From Carpediemonas membranifera (taxonomy: Eukaryota > Fornicata), in NCBI GenBank assembly GCA_019828565.1, contig JAHDYR010000001.1, forward strand, positions 372,001 through 436,000: a DNA stretch of 64,000 nt. Direction: 5' to 3'. Both the position numbers and the translations under genes were made by a program. The notes below the pieces were generated by a model. It saw only the letters and a program-made list of their open reading frames with translations, was not told the origin of the DNA and ran no database searches. Below, piece after piece: positions 18,389 through 29,300 of this stretch. How positions within the stretch are numbered: the first letter of the stretch is position 1; each line of letters begins with the position of its first letter.

Positions 18389-18532
18389 ATGGGTCAGATT
18401 CAATCCCACCACGGCACTCACGAGACAACCAACGCCACGGCTTCTGGCGACAACTGCGCTTGGCCTTTCATTGGCGGCATTTGGGGCGTCACCGATGATT
18501 CGACTCCTGCCCCCAGCGATTCGACGCTGTAA
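18389..18532 (+). CDS. Small 47-residue protein with N-myristoylation-like start
   Basis: The ATG opens MGQIQSHHGTHETTN and the frame ends PAPSDSTL. Two features argue for a real gene: the MGxxxS context expected for N-myristoylation, and a stop codon embedded in TGTAAA (18528-18533), as at several solid genes here. It contains one Trp-rich patch (CAWPFIGGIWG). No family is recognised, and a chance ORF cannot be excluded. Confidence 0.35.
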   Translation: MGQIQSHHGTHETTNATASGDNCAWPFIGGIWGVTDDSTPAPSDSTL

Positions 18533-18799
18533 ACATGCTTTGTACAGTAATGATGGATATAATTGCCATTTTGTGCTATATACAGCCATTTAGTCCGGAT
18601 TCAAAGGCTGTATTCTTGTCTCAAAAGTGTGGCCTTGATTCATTTCCCAGATTCACTTGACGCTATGTCGATCTCACTCACCAAAACACCGCCAACAGCG
18701 CCATGCTCCTGCATATAACGACCAGCAACCCGTCTTGACCCTTTGATCATCATCATGGCTCAATAATCGAGGTTAGGACAAGCATGCACAATGTGTGAA

Positions 18800-20812
18800 T
18801 CAGGCAAGACCTTGAGGGCCAAACCGGTCTGTCTTCCTCCCAAATACCAGCCGTCTCACCGTCCGCCCGACCCGTTGGTTGATTGAGTCAAAACCGCATC
18901 TCCCGATGTGGAAAAACGGGTGGGCGATCACCATCACCGCGCTGATGAGCTGCATGGCTCCGATCATGGCATTGAGCGAGGTTGCGACAGTGGTCGAGTC
19001 AAGCTGATTTGTAAACGTATGAGTGAAGTCGCCGACGATGCAGCCCATTCTAAACACAGCCTGAGCAAACACACATGGCAGGAGAGCCTCGCGGTTGAGA
19101 TCTCTGACTACAGAGAAGCACACAGCCAGCGCCAGGGTCAGGAAGAGCGACATTGTAGCCACACTCGCCTCGAGACCGAACAATCTGACCGAGTCCGAGT
19201 CAAATTTGGGCGACTGGGCGATGAAAAGGAAGATAGCCGGCAGGGGGGCGACAATAAGCATCACTCCGCCGATGCCTGCGACAGAGAAGAGGGCGAAGAC
19301 GAAGGGACCGAGCGTGATGAGTGAACGGTGGAGAACTCGCTTCAAGTCGTCGCCGGCGGCACCCATTGCAATGCGCCGATCGATGGCGAGCTTCCGGCTT
19401 GCCTTGCATGCCATGTCATGAATGTCACAATTCACCAAAGGCCACCATGCATTGACATCTTCACTTACCGAATCATTCATGGAGATGTACGATATTGCCG
19501 CCAGAATCAAAGATACGAACAATATTACAAATATTGCGATCTGTCTCCGTTTTGTATCAAACTCTGACACCTCAGTCAAATTGATGATCTCCTCATATTC
19601 AAGAGACGCTCGGTTATTCCTCTTCTCGACCTCCACATCAAAGTCGGAAGCCCTTTTGACGTCAGTGTCGTGGTTCAAACAGAACAGGGGCACTGCTGCC
19701 GAGACTATCAAGCAAAGAAGGAAAGCAGCCCTTGCGATGTCGGTATATCGGCCCAGCGAGCCGTACACCGCGGTCCATTGGGACGCAGCGAATAGTGTGT
19801 GATGGGCGATGGCAACCTCCGTAGTGACAGATGTGATACATGCGGGGAGGCAGAGCATCAGAATCGGCTGGAGTTGCGAGGGGAAGTGTGTTGCCAGGAC
19901 AGAGTACGCGCTTCCAACTGTAGATATACTGGCGATCGACTGGATTATGAAAACGACCCAGCCGAGATTTGAGAGATTGTTGTCGTTGACGATGGCTTGA
20001 AGGACGAAAGCTGCGAGAATACTGGACGTGCCGAATAGGAAGATAATGTCCTCGCGACAGAACGTATCAAAGATTCGCCGAGTCTTGACAGAATCCTGGG
20101 ATACGAAATGATCAATTCCCGGGATGAGCACGAGAACGATAGTACCAAGCATGGAAACCACGAGACCGCCCCCGACGACGAGAACGCCACCCAGGGTCGG
20201 ATCAATGGCAGTGAGAGGATCAGATTCGGTCGAGATGTGGGCTTGAACAACCGAGCATACGAAAGCGAGTGCGGCCACAGAGAAAGCGTGTCTGAAGGAG
20301 AAGGGAACAGACCAAATGTAAGGCTCGTAGTCGGTCTTCTTGATCATGCGGAATGCCGTGATTGCCGCTACAAGGCACGTTACGGAGTCTTGAACCGTCC
20401 ACATGAAAAGCTCGAGGAGGAACTGTAGTGAGCGAAGGATGCCGGCCCAGCCTGATGCCACGGTTAGAATCACGAAGCCCACGTTGGCTATGAGGAGTGT
20501 TGCGGCGGATATGAACACGCCGAGGAGAAGTACGAGAGCTAGGCGACGCCGGGGTCGCATAAGGGTGCCATTGAGGAGGGCACCGGATGTGAGGGCTTTG
20601 GAAAGAGATACAATGGCTACGAATGCGTATTTTGCGAAATCTTCAGCGTCGAATGATGTCATCTGGCCGTTGAGGGCAGTTAAGAGGAGTTTGAGCAATG
20701 CTAGGCAGCTGTCGATGGCGATGATCGAAATGAACATCGACAGATCGTATTTCAGCCGTTTATACGGATCAGATGTGTATGTTGCGGTATTTGGCCACCC
20801 GATGATCCGCAT
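18800..20812 (-). CDS. Large polytopic membrane protein (about 14 TM), unknown
   Basis: This 670-residue protein begins at a clean ATG (20810-20812). Hydrophobic helices run almost throughout, broken near residues 375-415 by a charged cytoplasmic loop (DTDVKRASDFDVEVEKRNNRA) and near 440-480 by a small lumenal loop with two Cys (VNCDIHDMACKAS). The two halves could be an internal duplication of about seven helices each, but I see no shared sequence motif. No transporter or receptor signature (Walker, MFS or GPCR motif) is evident. Function is unknown. Confidence 0.7.
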   Translation of the reverse strand: MRIIGWPNTATYTSDPYKRLKYDLSMFISIIAIDSCLALLKLLLTALNGQMTSFDAEDFAKYAFVAIVSLSKALTSGALLNGTLMRPRRRLALVLLLGVFISAATLLIANVGFVILTVASGWAGILRSLQFLLELFMWTVQDSVTCLVAAITAFRMIKKTDYEPYIWSVPFSFRHAFSVAALAFVCSVVQAHISTESDPLTAIDPTLGGVLVVGGGLVVSMLGTIVLVLIPGIDHFVSQDSVKTRRIFDTFCREDIIFLFGTSSILAAFVLQAIVNDNNLSNLGWVVFIIQSIASISTVGSAYSVLATHFPSQLQPILMLCLPACITSVTTEVAIAHHTLFAASQWTAVYGSLGRYTDIARAAFLLCLIVSAAVPLFCLNHDTDVKRASDFDVEVEKRNNRASLEYEEIINLTEVSEFDTKRRQIAIFVILFVSLILAAISYISMNDSVSEDVNAWWPLVNCDIHDMACKASRKLAIDRRIAMGAAGDDLKRVLHRSLITLGPFVFALFSVAGIGGVMLIVAPLPAIFLFIAQSPKFDSDSVRLFGLEASVATMSLFLTLALAVCFSVVRDLNREALLPCVFAQAVFRMGCIVGDFTHTFTNQLDSTTVATSLNAMIGAMQLISAVMVIAHPFFHIGRCGFDSINQRVGRTVRRLVFGRKTDRFGPQGLA

Positions 20813-21000
20813 CGCTCGAAGAAGCTCGTCGTCTCACTTTCTGCTCGATCTCATCGAATCTCGATATTGAGTCAATATTCGACCGTCCTGTCCAACTCAA
20901 CTCACCAGCAAACATTGTTAAGCAGCTATCTTGCCTGAATTCCATCGCCTCCCAGCGGGACCCGATGCAGAGCATTTACAAGTCGGACTGTCAGTAAGCC

Positions 21001-21651
21001 CTATATGCCGAGATCCCTCGCCCTCTCTGCAAACGGATCCTCTACCTCCGCTGCCGCTGCCGCTGGCTGCTGCACTGCGACGGCCTTGCTCCCTGCTGCG
21101 GTCATCCTGGCGAAGTCCTCGCCCGCAACTTCCATGAGCACCTTCTGCATGACAGAGTCGGCGACCTCCTCCTCCTCCTCGTTGCCTAGTGCGTCATCGA
21201 TGGAGTCGCTGACCATCTCCTCGATGAAGCCGCTCTTGGCCATCTCCTTGGAGAGCTTCATCATGCTTGCTCTGATCTCGGGGAGCTTGACGAGGCTGCT
21301 CATATGTTGCATCACCTCGGAGGAGGACTCCATTGAGCCAACCATGCGTGAGGTGGCGAAGGCCTGCTGAATCGACATCATGACGCTGTTCACGTGAGAC
21401 TTCGAGACGTAGAGGCGCTCCACGGCTTTCTCAGTGCGCGCTACCTCTTTTGCGAGGATCTTAGCAATCTCAATGTCATTGGCCTGCGCTGCTTTGCGGA
21501 TCTCGCCCTTCACCTTGTCAATTTCCCTCTGAATGGTCCGGATCTGCCTGTCTATCGTCCGCGTCTCACCACGAAGGGCCGATCTCCACTCTCTTGACTG
21601 TTCTTTCATCTTCTCTGCGCTAGTTTTCCCGCTGGCTCCAAATACTCCCAT
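21001..21651 (-). CDS. VPS24: ESCRT-III subunit Vps24/CHMP3
   Basis: This 216-residue protein drives membrane scission in endosome sorting, cytokinesis and membrane repair as part of ESCRT-III. The Snf7 core is well kept: a basic helix 1 (MRVVDRQIR in human, RTIDRQIRTIQREIDKVK here) and VxKSHVNSVMMS, then MQHMSSLVKLPEIRASM and LSKEMAKSGFIEEM, which align with CHMP3 (MQSLVKIPEIQATM, LSKEMMKAGIIEEM). The start is set at MGVFGAS, because the longer frame begins with GTG. The C-terminus is acidic with a short Ala/Val linker. A TTTACA (TGTAAA on its own strand) lies at 20975-20980. CHMP1 is encoded at 58901. Confidence 0.9.
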   Translation of the reverse strand: MGVFGASGKTSAEKMKEQSREWRSALRGETRTIDRQIRTIQREIDKVKGEIRKAAQANDIEIAKILAKEVARTEKAVERLYVSKSHVNSVMMSIQQAFATSRMVGSMESSSEVMQHMSSLVKLPEIRASMMKLSKEMAKSGFIEEMVSDSIDDALGNEEEEEVADSVMQKVLMEVAGEDFARMTAAGSKAVAVQQPAAAAAEVEDPFAERARDLGI

Positions 21652-22110
21652 GGTGTCTTGGATGAGCTGTGATCCCACCCTCGCCAAACATAGCTGGCAA
21701 AAAGCAGAAGCACTCACAGGCTACTTGCGGATGACAGCGTGACAGTGAGGGCGGCGTTGGTCCGAAATCTCGGATTTACAGCGGGGTCATGGAGTTGCGA
21801 AGTCATGGCGATCGCTTCATAGCGATGCTCCAACAGATGCTTAATGCGCTGAAAAGAGCAATGAACCCTCTATCAGAAGCCACTAGAAACCTAAGATTGC
21901 CGCAAGAACAACAGCTGCTTGACGCCATCGACGCAGAGCCCGGGAGCTTCCCCATTCCCTGTTCTCAAAGGACAGAGCGGACGAGTGAGAGAGCGGCAAG
22001 AGCTATTCCATGATGCTGTGCATGCAACACCAATCTAGAACAGCTGAGGCTGAAACTGCTGCTTCCAGAAGACGGAGGAGGAAGACGTTGTCGTCAAAGT
22101 GTCGTCTCTC
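21652..22110. other. Intergenic, one doubtful 74-codon ORF
   Basis: The stretch lies upstream of Vps24 and downstream of a same-strand membrane gene. A plus-strand ATG ORF at 21789-22013 (MELRSHGDRFIAMLQQMLN) has no recognised product. I leave it uncalled. Confidence 0.35.
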
Positions 22111-22590
22111 TCATAAATTGAGCGCGGACATCAGTGTCTGATCGTCATTCGTGTTTGTGCCGGCCAGGATTGCACCAACGAAGAAGCAAATGCCTCCCAC
22201 GACAGCGGCAATCGGGCATGCCACGATAAGAGTGCAAATGAAGTAGGGAATGCAAAGCTGGGTAAGAGGAGCAGCGAATGAGCCATACGATGGTGATACA
22301 AGGACAGAGAAGGCCTGGGTAAAAGATGCTTGGGCGAACAAACAGGAAATGCACTCATAGATGAGGTTAATGCATGGAATAAGAGAGATTATCGCCTCAA
22401 AGAGAATGCACGGAGAGAAACAGATCAGTAAGACCACAATAAGCGCGATCAGGTAGCCGTAGATGCCAAAAATGAGCCCGATGCTCACAGGATCATTCTC
22501 GCCTGAGCTATCAGCGGAGGAATCGTCAGTATAGCACAACACAGTACTGAGAAGCGATATGAGAAGGAAAATGAACAGAGTTGAACGCAT
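22111..22590 (-). CDS. Small signal-peptide membrane protein, Cys-containing, unknown
   Basis: The ORF opens at a TTG; the first ATG (22588-22590) gives 159 residues with a strong signal peptide (MRSTLFIFLLISLLSTVLC). A short acidic Ser-rich segment (DDSSADSSGENDP) follows, then about three hydrophobic segments containing paired cysteines (CFSPCILFEAIISLIPC and CIPYFICTLIVACP). It looks like a small tetraspan-type membrane protein. No family is recognised. Confidence 0.6.
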   Translation of the reverse strand: MRSTLFIFLLISLLSTVLCYTDDSSADSSGENDPVSIGLIFGIYGYLIALIVVLLICFSPCILFEAIISLIPCINLIYECISCLFAQASFTQAFSVLVSPSYGSFAAPLTQLCIPYFICTLIVACPIAAVVGGICFFVGAILAGTNTNDDQTLMSALNL

Positions 22591-22740
22591 GAATCTCGGG
22601 CTCGCCTTCTTCTTTTGCTGTTGTGACCGAAGAAGACTCAAGCATCCCGCTGGGCGATCGGCAAAACATGGCAGCCATCATGTAGCCACCCACATAGGTC
22701 GCCGGCATAGCCTTCCTTTAAACCAACTATCGTACCTATC

Positions 22741-23985
22741 TTACTGATTCGCGCTGATCTCCCTCAGCACAGACTGCTCCTCCTTCTGGAGCATCGCGAT
22801 GTTGCTGCGGATGTCGTCAAGCTTCTGCATGAGCACGTCGACGTCAGCCTTGCCCTTGTCCTTCGTTTCCTCTCTTTCCATATGGCGAAGGAACGCCGGC
22901 TTGCTGTCCTCGGCGTTGTTTGCCGGAGCCGCGCCAGACGGGATCATTACAGTGCCAAACCCGTCGGCGTCGTCGAAACCAGGCACGACAGTACCGGCAT
23001 CGAATGGCATTGTGGCTGCAGCCATCATCGTACCGCTGGCCATGGTGCTCCCGGCGTCAGTTGTTGTGAAGAAGCCGGTGCCGTCGTCGAACTCATTATC
23101 GGGAGCGGTAGCCTTGATGGCAATCAGCTCCTCAACAGCGTCGACCATGACGTCCTTCGAGGGTGCGGCCTTGATGAAGGGATGCTGAAGCAGCATGGCG
23201 CACGATGGGCGAGCTTGAGGGTCCTTATCGAGGCACTTGGCAATGAAGTCGTTGAACTCGTCAGACCAGTCCTCGGGCTGGGCGAGGGTCGGCGAGGGCA
23301 AGACGGGGATCTGGAAGATGAGACGCATCGGGTGGACGTCCGAGCGGGGCGGGAGCGTGTCGGCAAGCTCGATGGCAGTGATGCCGACGGACCAGACGTC
23401 AGCTACGGTGCCGTACTCGAGGCCCTGAACGACCTCGGGGGCCATCCAAAATGGACTCCCAATCATCGTCTTGCGCTTGGAAATGGTGTTGGCAAGCTGG
23501 GCAGAGACACCGAAGTCGGCGAGCTTGACAGAACCGTCGTCCTTGAAGAGAATGTTGCCAGACTTGATGTCTCGGTGGATTTTCCTGTTGCTGTGAAGGA
23601 ACTGGAGCCCGAGGAGCGTCTCCCTCATGACAAAGGAGATCTGCTGCTCATCCAGGCCGTGTCCGAGGGCCTCTACCATCCCAGACATGCTGTCCTGGCA
23701 AAGCTCCATCACGATCCAGAGATCGGGCTCGAGGAACCAAGAGCCGTGGTACCGGATCACCTGGTCACACGCCTCGAGTTCCTTGAGCATCTGGATCTCC
23801 TTGTTCACTTCATCCCAGTCTCCATCGATCGCAATAACCTTGATTGCCACGACAGTTCCTGTCTGCTTGGATATCGCCTTATAGACGGCACCATAAGAGC
23901 CTTCGCCAATCTGATCGAGCAGCTGGAACAGCGTGCTGGGATCCTCGTTGCTCGTTATCAGTGTACTGGCATCAATACCCGGCAT
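22741..23985 (-). CDS. Ste20-family kinase, MST/Hippo (GCK-II) type
   Basis: This 414-residue Ser/Thr kinase has a complete catalytic domain: glycine loop GEGSYGAVYKA, VAIKVI lysine, IHRDIKSGN catalytic loop, DFG, and the Ste20 signature GSPFWMAPEVVQ. MST-like features include FQLLDQIGEGSYG and the short spacing after the domain. The C-terminal 110 residues hold a low-complexity stretch rich in TMxxG and D. A terminal coiled coil (KADVDVLMQKLDDIRSNIAML) occupies the position of the SARAH domain that mediates MST dimerisation. A Hippo-like role is inferred. The ATG at 23983-23985 is clear. It is divergently paired with the MAPK gene. Confidence 0.85.
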   Translation of the reverse strand: MPGIDASTLITSNEDPSTLFQLLDQIGEGSYGAVYKAISKQTGTVVAIKVIAIDGDWDEVNKEIQMLKELEACDQVIRYHGSWFLEPDLWIVMELCQDSMSGMVEALGHGLDEQQISFVMRETLLGLQFLHSNRKIHRDIKSGNILFKDDGSVKLADFGVSAQLANTISKRKTMIGSPFWMAPEVVQGLEYGTVADVWSVGITAIELADTLPPRSDVHPMRLIFQIPVLPSPTLAQPEDWSDEFNDFIAKCLDKDPQARPSCAMLLQHPFIKAAPSKDVMVDAVEELIAIKATAPDNEFDDGTGFFTTTDAGSTMASGTMMAAATMPFDAGTVVPGFDDADGFGTVMIPSGAAPANNAEDSKPAFLRHMEREETKDKGKADVDVLMQKLDDIRSNIAMLQKEEQSVLREISANQ

Positions 23986-24440
23986 TGGAGTCGCCTGGAG
24001 CTTTCGCTCGGAGAATTACACAAAATCTCCGTAAATAGCGTAAACATACAGTCGCTGCCGGTCGTACCTATACATCATCGTGACTCGACATCCGCTGTTT
24101 TATTCGCACACCTCAACGTGGCGAGTCGCATTGTCAGCTTCTGACAAAAGTTTCCAGTCAGCGGCGCTGAATCTCGGAATGATGCTATAGAGGGGCATGC
24201 AGGTTGTAGAACCTGTCAGATGCAGTCATGAAGTGCCCTCCTTCTGGACATTCCAACTTTGATGACATCCGAGTCATGGCTTCATTCAGGGCGAGATCGA
24301 GTCTGGAAAAGAGTGAGCGTGTCTGAAGGGGGCATGCAAGCTCCCACAGCCTTTGTTGTAAGTAGTTTTCCTCACTTTTCTCGCGGTTGTGCCTGCGGCA
24401 GTTTTGGGGCAGCTCTAAAAACTCATCGAAGCCATAACAA
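23986..24440. other. Divergent intergenic region between two kinase genes
   Basis: The stretch is about 455 nt long and lies between the start codons of the MST-like kinase (minus strand) and the MAPK (plus strand). It must carry both promoters. No ORF with support, repeat or RNA gene was seen. Confidence 0.45.
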
Positions 24441-25566
24441 ATGGGTAGCGAAGATATTGATAAGCATGTGCTTCGGAAATACGAGATTGTACGTAAGGTC
24501 GGTAAGGGCGCCTACGGAATCGTATGGAAGGCAACTGAGAAGAAGACTGGAGAGGTTCAGGCCCTCAAGAAGATCTTCGACGCATTCCAGAACGAAACTG
24601 ATGCCCAGCGCACTTTCCGTGAGATCATGTACCTCCAGGAGCTCGAGCACCCAAACATTGTGATGCTCACCAACGTCCTCAAGGCATCTGACGACAACGA
24701 CATCTACCTGGTCTTTGAGTTCATGGAGACCGACCTGCACGCCGTCATCCGCTCTAACATCCTCCAGGAGGTGCACAAGTCCTACATCATCTACCAGCTC
24801 CTCAAGGCCCTCCACTACATGCACTCTGGCGACCTCATCCACCGCGACCTCAAGCCTTCCAACATGCTTCTCAACTCCGAGTGCCACATGAAGCTTGCTG
24901 ACTTCGGTCTTGCCCGCTCCGTGGCCGTCCTCGAGCGCGGCGAGGAGGCCAACCCCGTCCTCACCGACTATGTCGCCACCCGCTGGTACCGCGCCCCCGA
25001 GATCCTGCTCGGGTCCACCCGCTACACCAAGGGCGTCGACATCTGGTCTGTCGGCTGCATCAGTTCGTCCCCCCGACCCACCTCACACAGTCGGCGAGCT
25101 CCTCGGTGGCCGCCCCATGTTCCCCGGCACCAGTACCATGAACCAGCTCGAGAAGGTCGTCGAGGTCACCGGTCGCCCCGCCGCTGCTGACGTCGAGGCC
25201 ATCGGGTCCGCCTTTGCCGACACGATGCTCGAGTCCCTGCCGAGCACGACGACTAAGAGCCTCAAGGACATGTACCCGGACGCCGACCCCACCGCCCTCG
25301 ACCTCATGGCCCGCATGCTGCAGTTTAACCCCAAGAAGCGCATCACCGCGGCCGAGGCCCTCGAGCACCCCTTCGTCGCTCAGTTCCACAAGGGCCACGT
25401 CGCCGACGAGATCACCCTGCCCAAGCCCATCGAGATCACCGTGGACGACAACAAGCGGTTCAGCATCAACGAGTACAGATCCCGGCTGTACGACGACATC
25501 ATCTCTCGCAAGAGGGCCGCCCGCAAGCGCCGCATGGCAGCTCGCAAGGAGCGCACTGCCAAGTAG
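24441..25566 (+). CDS. MAP kinase, ERK7/MAPK15 type (one 28-nt intron)
   Basis: Two frames join across an intron at 25063-25090 to give 365 residues. Motifs: [62 protein letters not shown], then after splicing [21 protein letters not shown]. This last block, and the [17 protein letters not shown] helix C, are typical of ERK7/8, which controls ciliogenesis and autophagy. The activation loop is TDY rather than TEY. The C-terminus is a short basic tail ([16 protein letters not shown]) instead of the long tail of animal MAPK15. The intron is required: frame 1 runs into non-kinase sequence, and the join restores subdomain IX. Confidence 0.88.
25063..25090 (+). other. 28-nt spliceosomal intron in MAPK
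   Basis: It starts GTTCGTCC and ends CCTCACACAG. It shifts the frame by one, and its removal rejoins the kinase subdomain IX sequence (WSVGCI to GELLGGRP) in phase 1. Confidence 0.85.
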
Positions 25567-25649
25567 ACTCACTCGCACCATAAACTTGAGATAATACGCG
25601 ATATCTAGTGGTTTACTGGCTCAGTTCAGACGATTGGGTTGTCATGTCA

Positions 25650-26180
25650 TCAACAGATGTGAGCCCGATGGACCCTGGTAACATGGCTGACGAAGGGCAT
25701 GTCCTGCAACTTCGCCGCCACCTGCGCGCAAGTCACACCCCGGGGAAGACCAACGATGACTGCGGCCTGGGTCGAAGGGGCCACGAATCGAGCCACTGCG
25801 ATCCGCTGACTGATGAGTGAAAGAACGGCGGTGGTCTCATTGTCTGTTAGACTGCGGTGCATGGTCACAATGGCATAGTTTGTGCTGGCCCCGCAGGCGG
25901 CTGTGGCCTTGTCGCGCTGCTCGGCCGGCATCGGTAGCGATGAGATCGGCTCCTCGGAAGCATCTGCGCATTGAAGTGAGTTTTCAGCATGAATTGGAGT
26001 CTGTGAGATTGATCTCACCGTTGGAATCGACGTCAGCATCTCTCTTGGATCCAAATCGCTGTAAAAGAAGTACTTGTTGGGCCGTTCGATCCCACGAAGC
26101 TCACATCCGTTCTTCTTAATCTCTTCTACCACTGCGGTATCTCTTTTTGCCATCACCACCGTCCACAAGCGGTTGTTCAT
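25650..26180 (-). CDS. Hypothetical protein, unknown
   Basis: The ORF extends to 26264, but its first codon is GTG and no upstream ATG or short exon was found. The first ATG at 26178-26180 gives 176 residues (MNNRLWTVVMAKRD). The frame upstream is open and reads sensibly, so a 5' exon may be missing. Two halves of about 70 residues, with a hydrophobic beta pattern and an alanine-rich end (AAVIVGLPRGVTCAQVAAKL), are joined by a Ser/Pro linker. No family is recognised. It is divergent from the ABCA gene, 149 nt away. Confidence 0.5.
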   Translation of the reverse strand: MNNRLWTVVMAKRDTAVVEEIKKNGCELRGIERPNKYFFYSDLDPREMLTSIPTVRSISQTPIHAENSLQCADASEEPISSLPMPAEQRDKATAACGASTNYAIVTMHRSLTDNETTAVLSLISQRIAVARFVAPSTQAAVIVGLPRGVTCAQVAAKLQDMPFVSHVTRVHRAHIC

Positions 26181-26329
26181 GTCTTTGTCAGGTTTTGCCA
26201 GATCTGCGCATAAAGTGACGCCATCGCTCTCAACCAGGGGCAATGTGTACGTCAGCCACGTCACCGGCTGTTCCCTCTCCGCTGAGCGAATTTCTGGTGC
26301 TTTGTGAGGGTAACTAACGAAGCCACGAT

Positions 26330-29300
26330 ATGTCCGAAAGTGAAAGCAGCGGGCAGCAGAGCAGCGATGCTCTCAGTGAGCAAGACATTGCTAATACACC
26401 GTATTCTGATGGAGAAGTATCCTCTTCCTCCTCGTCATCGTCTGTTTCAAATCAAACTCCTGCTATTCTCCGCCCTCCAGAGAAAATGAAGTATGGGGCC
26501 CTCGGAGAGCCTTCCCTGCTCAACTTACGCTACATGATTGCCCACATTCTCACTCGCCCGTTGATCATTGCCATGCAGCTTTGTGTAATGCTCTACAAAT
26601 CCATGCTGCAGTGGCTTTCGAGCATCGTGAGCATCAGCGTCAAGAACATCATCGTCCCCTTTGGTCTCATTGCCCTGATCAGCGTCGGGATCCGTCGTGC
26701 CATCTCGGACAACGCGTTTGTTGGCGACATTGGCCTTACTGGCGGCGCCTTCCCCCGCTGCACGACGACCCAGGACGAGACGTGCGTTTCCTTGGTCGTT
26801 GTTGTGTCTGCCACGGCCTACGCACTTTACGGCCACACAATCCTCAACAACTTTGCCATGAACAACGGTTTGACTGTTGCCTCGATGCCCTGGATCCCGG
26901 GCTTCACCAGTGTCACAGACGACATCATGTGGACAACAGACGTTTCCCTCATTAACGACTGGCTTCCCAGTCATCTTAACGTGACTCCCGCCGTCGTAGT
27001 TATCGATGAGGTTGACCCAACTGATCAGCTCATCACTTACCAGGCATTTGTCAACACTACAGGCATTCAGAGCATCTCGAACCAGGTCCTGAGGTACACC
27101 AACAACGTCCAGGGCCCCCTAGTCCTCGAGATGAGCAGGGCGCTCGCAGAGTATTACGTGGAGCACAGTTTGCCGCGGTATGACGTTAACTTCATACGGC
27201 AAGATGTCGATGCGGCTGATGTGAACCTCGAGGACGAGGTCATGGCTGCTGTGAACGCCACGTTTATGCCCATGCTTTGTTTCGCAGTTTTAGGCTTTTC
27301 TTTCATTGGCATCCTGAACGACTTAGTTTTCGAACGAGCTAACTACATCAAGCAGAGCCTCACGCTGCTCGGTCTGAAGGACACAGTCTACTGGCTTCAC
27401 AAGTACATCTCCCAGGTCATCTCAGCGTTTGTGATCATCACATGCTTCTACTTCGCAGACGACCTACTAGAAACCAAGATCATTCCAAACGCCAGCTATC
27501 CAGCGGTGCTCGTCTGCTTCGGTACCTTCATGCTCGCTTTCGACGGTCAGGCCCATTTTTTGTCAGTCTTTATCAACCGCGAGAAGACGTCTGCGATGGT
27601 CGCTTTCGGCTGTTACATCATGCAGCTCATCGGCATCTTCCTCTTCGGAATGATCATGACTCTCGGCATCCCGTTCATTTTCCCCGAGGTCATCATCATC
27701 GTCTGGATGCTTGTTTTCCCAGGTGAGTCCCCCCACTCAAACCAGATTGTTACATAGATATGGCACTGGCCAACATACTATTTATCATGCAGAGAGCATA
27801 CTCTGGCTTGACATTTACCAAGTTCACCCTTTCAGAGATGACCACGACCCCAATTCCAGCCGAGGGAGAGGGGTATTCCGCAAGACACTCTGTCACAATC
27901 CTGGTGGCTGCCGCTGTGCTGTATCATGTGGTCGCGTGGTATCTGTATCACGTGTTCCCGCCCGGCGACGAGAGCCGCAAGCCCTGGTACTTCCCCGTCG
28001 CCCCCTCCTGGCTGTTTGATATCCGCAGTGGTACGAAGATCATCACTGATCAATCTCATATTGTCGCTTCCGATATTGATGCTGATATCCAGAACGAGGT
28101 TGACCTGGCGTTGACCTCGGACGCCGGCCTCAGAATCATGAAACTCAGCAAGACATTCAAGGGCGGTTTCGGTCGATCAAACCGGGCGCTAGACGATCTC
28201 TGCCTCTCTGCTGAAACAAAGACTTGCCTCGTCCTCCTCGGCCACAACGGCGCAGGCAAGAGTACGTGCGTTAACATGCTGGACGGTCTGACCCAACCCA
28301 CCAGCGGCGACGCGCTCATGTACGGCAAGTCGATCGTGTCTGAGCCCGAGTCGATTCGACGCATGATCGGAGTCGTCCAGCAGCATGACATGACGTTCAA
28401 GGGCGTCAGCGGGCTCCAGCACGTCATCCTGGCCGGCCTGCTCCAGCGTACGCCGCATGTTTACCGCCGGGCGAGGGAGGTCATCGACCTGGTCGGCCTC
28501 ACCAAGGCACGCAACCGGGACGCCTCGAACTACAGCGGCGGGATGAAGCGGCGGCTGATGCTGGCGATGGCGATGGTTCATAACCCCCGCATCCTCTTTG
28601 TGGACGAGGTCACGAGTGGTATGGACCCCCTCAACCGGAGGAACGTGTGGGCAATCCTGAAGGACATCAAGGCGCAGGGCCGCATCGTCGTCCTCACCAC
28701 CCACTCCATGGAGGAGGCTGACATGCTCGGTGACAAGGTTGCCATCCTCGCTAACGGTCGACTCAGAGCAGTCGGATCCGTGCTCGATCTCAAGCAGAGA
28801 TTCGGATCCGGGTACAAGATATCGCTCATTCCGAAGGCCCGCACTCTGATCTCATCTGAGAACAGGACGGCAATCGAAGGCGTGTTCGCCCGAGAGTTGG
28901 CTGCCAGGCCCGTTGCCGGGGCCGGAATCACCTTCGCCATTCCAAACGCCGTCCCTGCCGAAGTTTCTGAGTTCCTCAAGTCCCTCGAGGCCTCCATCCG
29001 CGGCACTGGGCCTGATTCTGAGACAATGGACTCCATCTCGTCTTACAACATCTCACATTCGTCACTTGGCGAGGTTTTTATGTCTGTTACCACAGGCAAG
29101 GGCCGGCAGACCAACCAGACCGAGATCAAGAACGCCGTGAGGCTGGCTGACGGAAGATATCAGATCAATCTGACGATGACCGGTTCGAGCGTTGACCTTG
29201 GCTTCGTGACCGTAGCGCCCAGCGACACGTTGGCGGATGTCCGGCAGAAGCTGAAGTCGGATCTCCCAGGCCTCGCTCTGGGCGATGACGACTTCATTTT

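Noticed and set aside
22882-24144. A 420-codon plus-strand ORF opposite the MST-like kinase
   Set aside because: It is the antisense shadow of a kinase with all catalytic motifs; its sequence has no recognisable domain.
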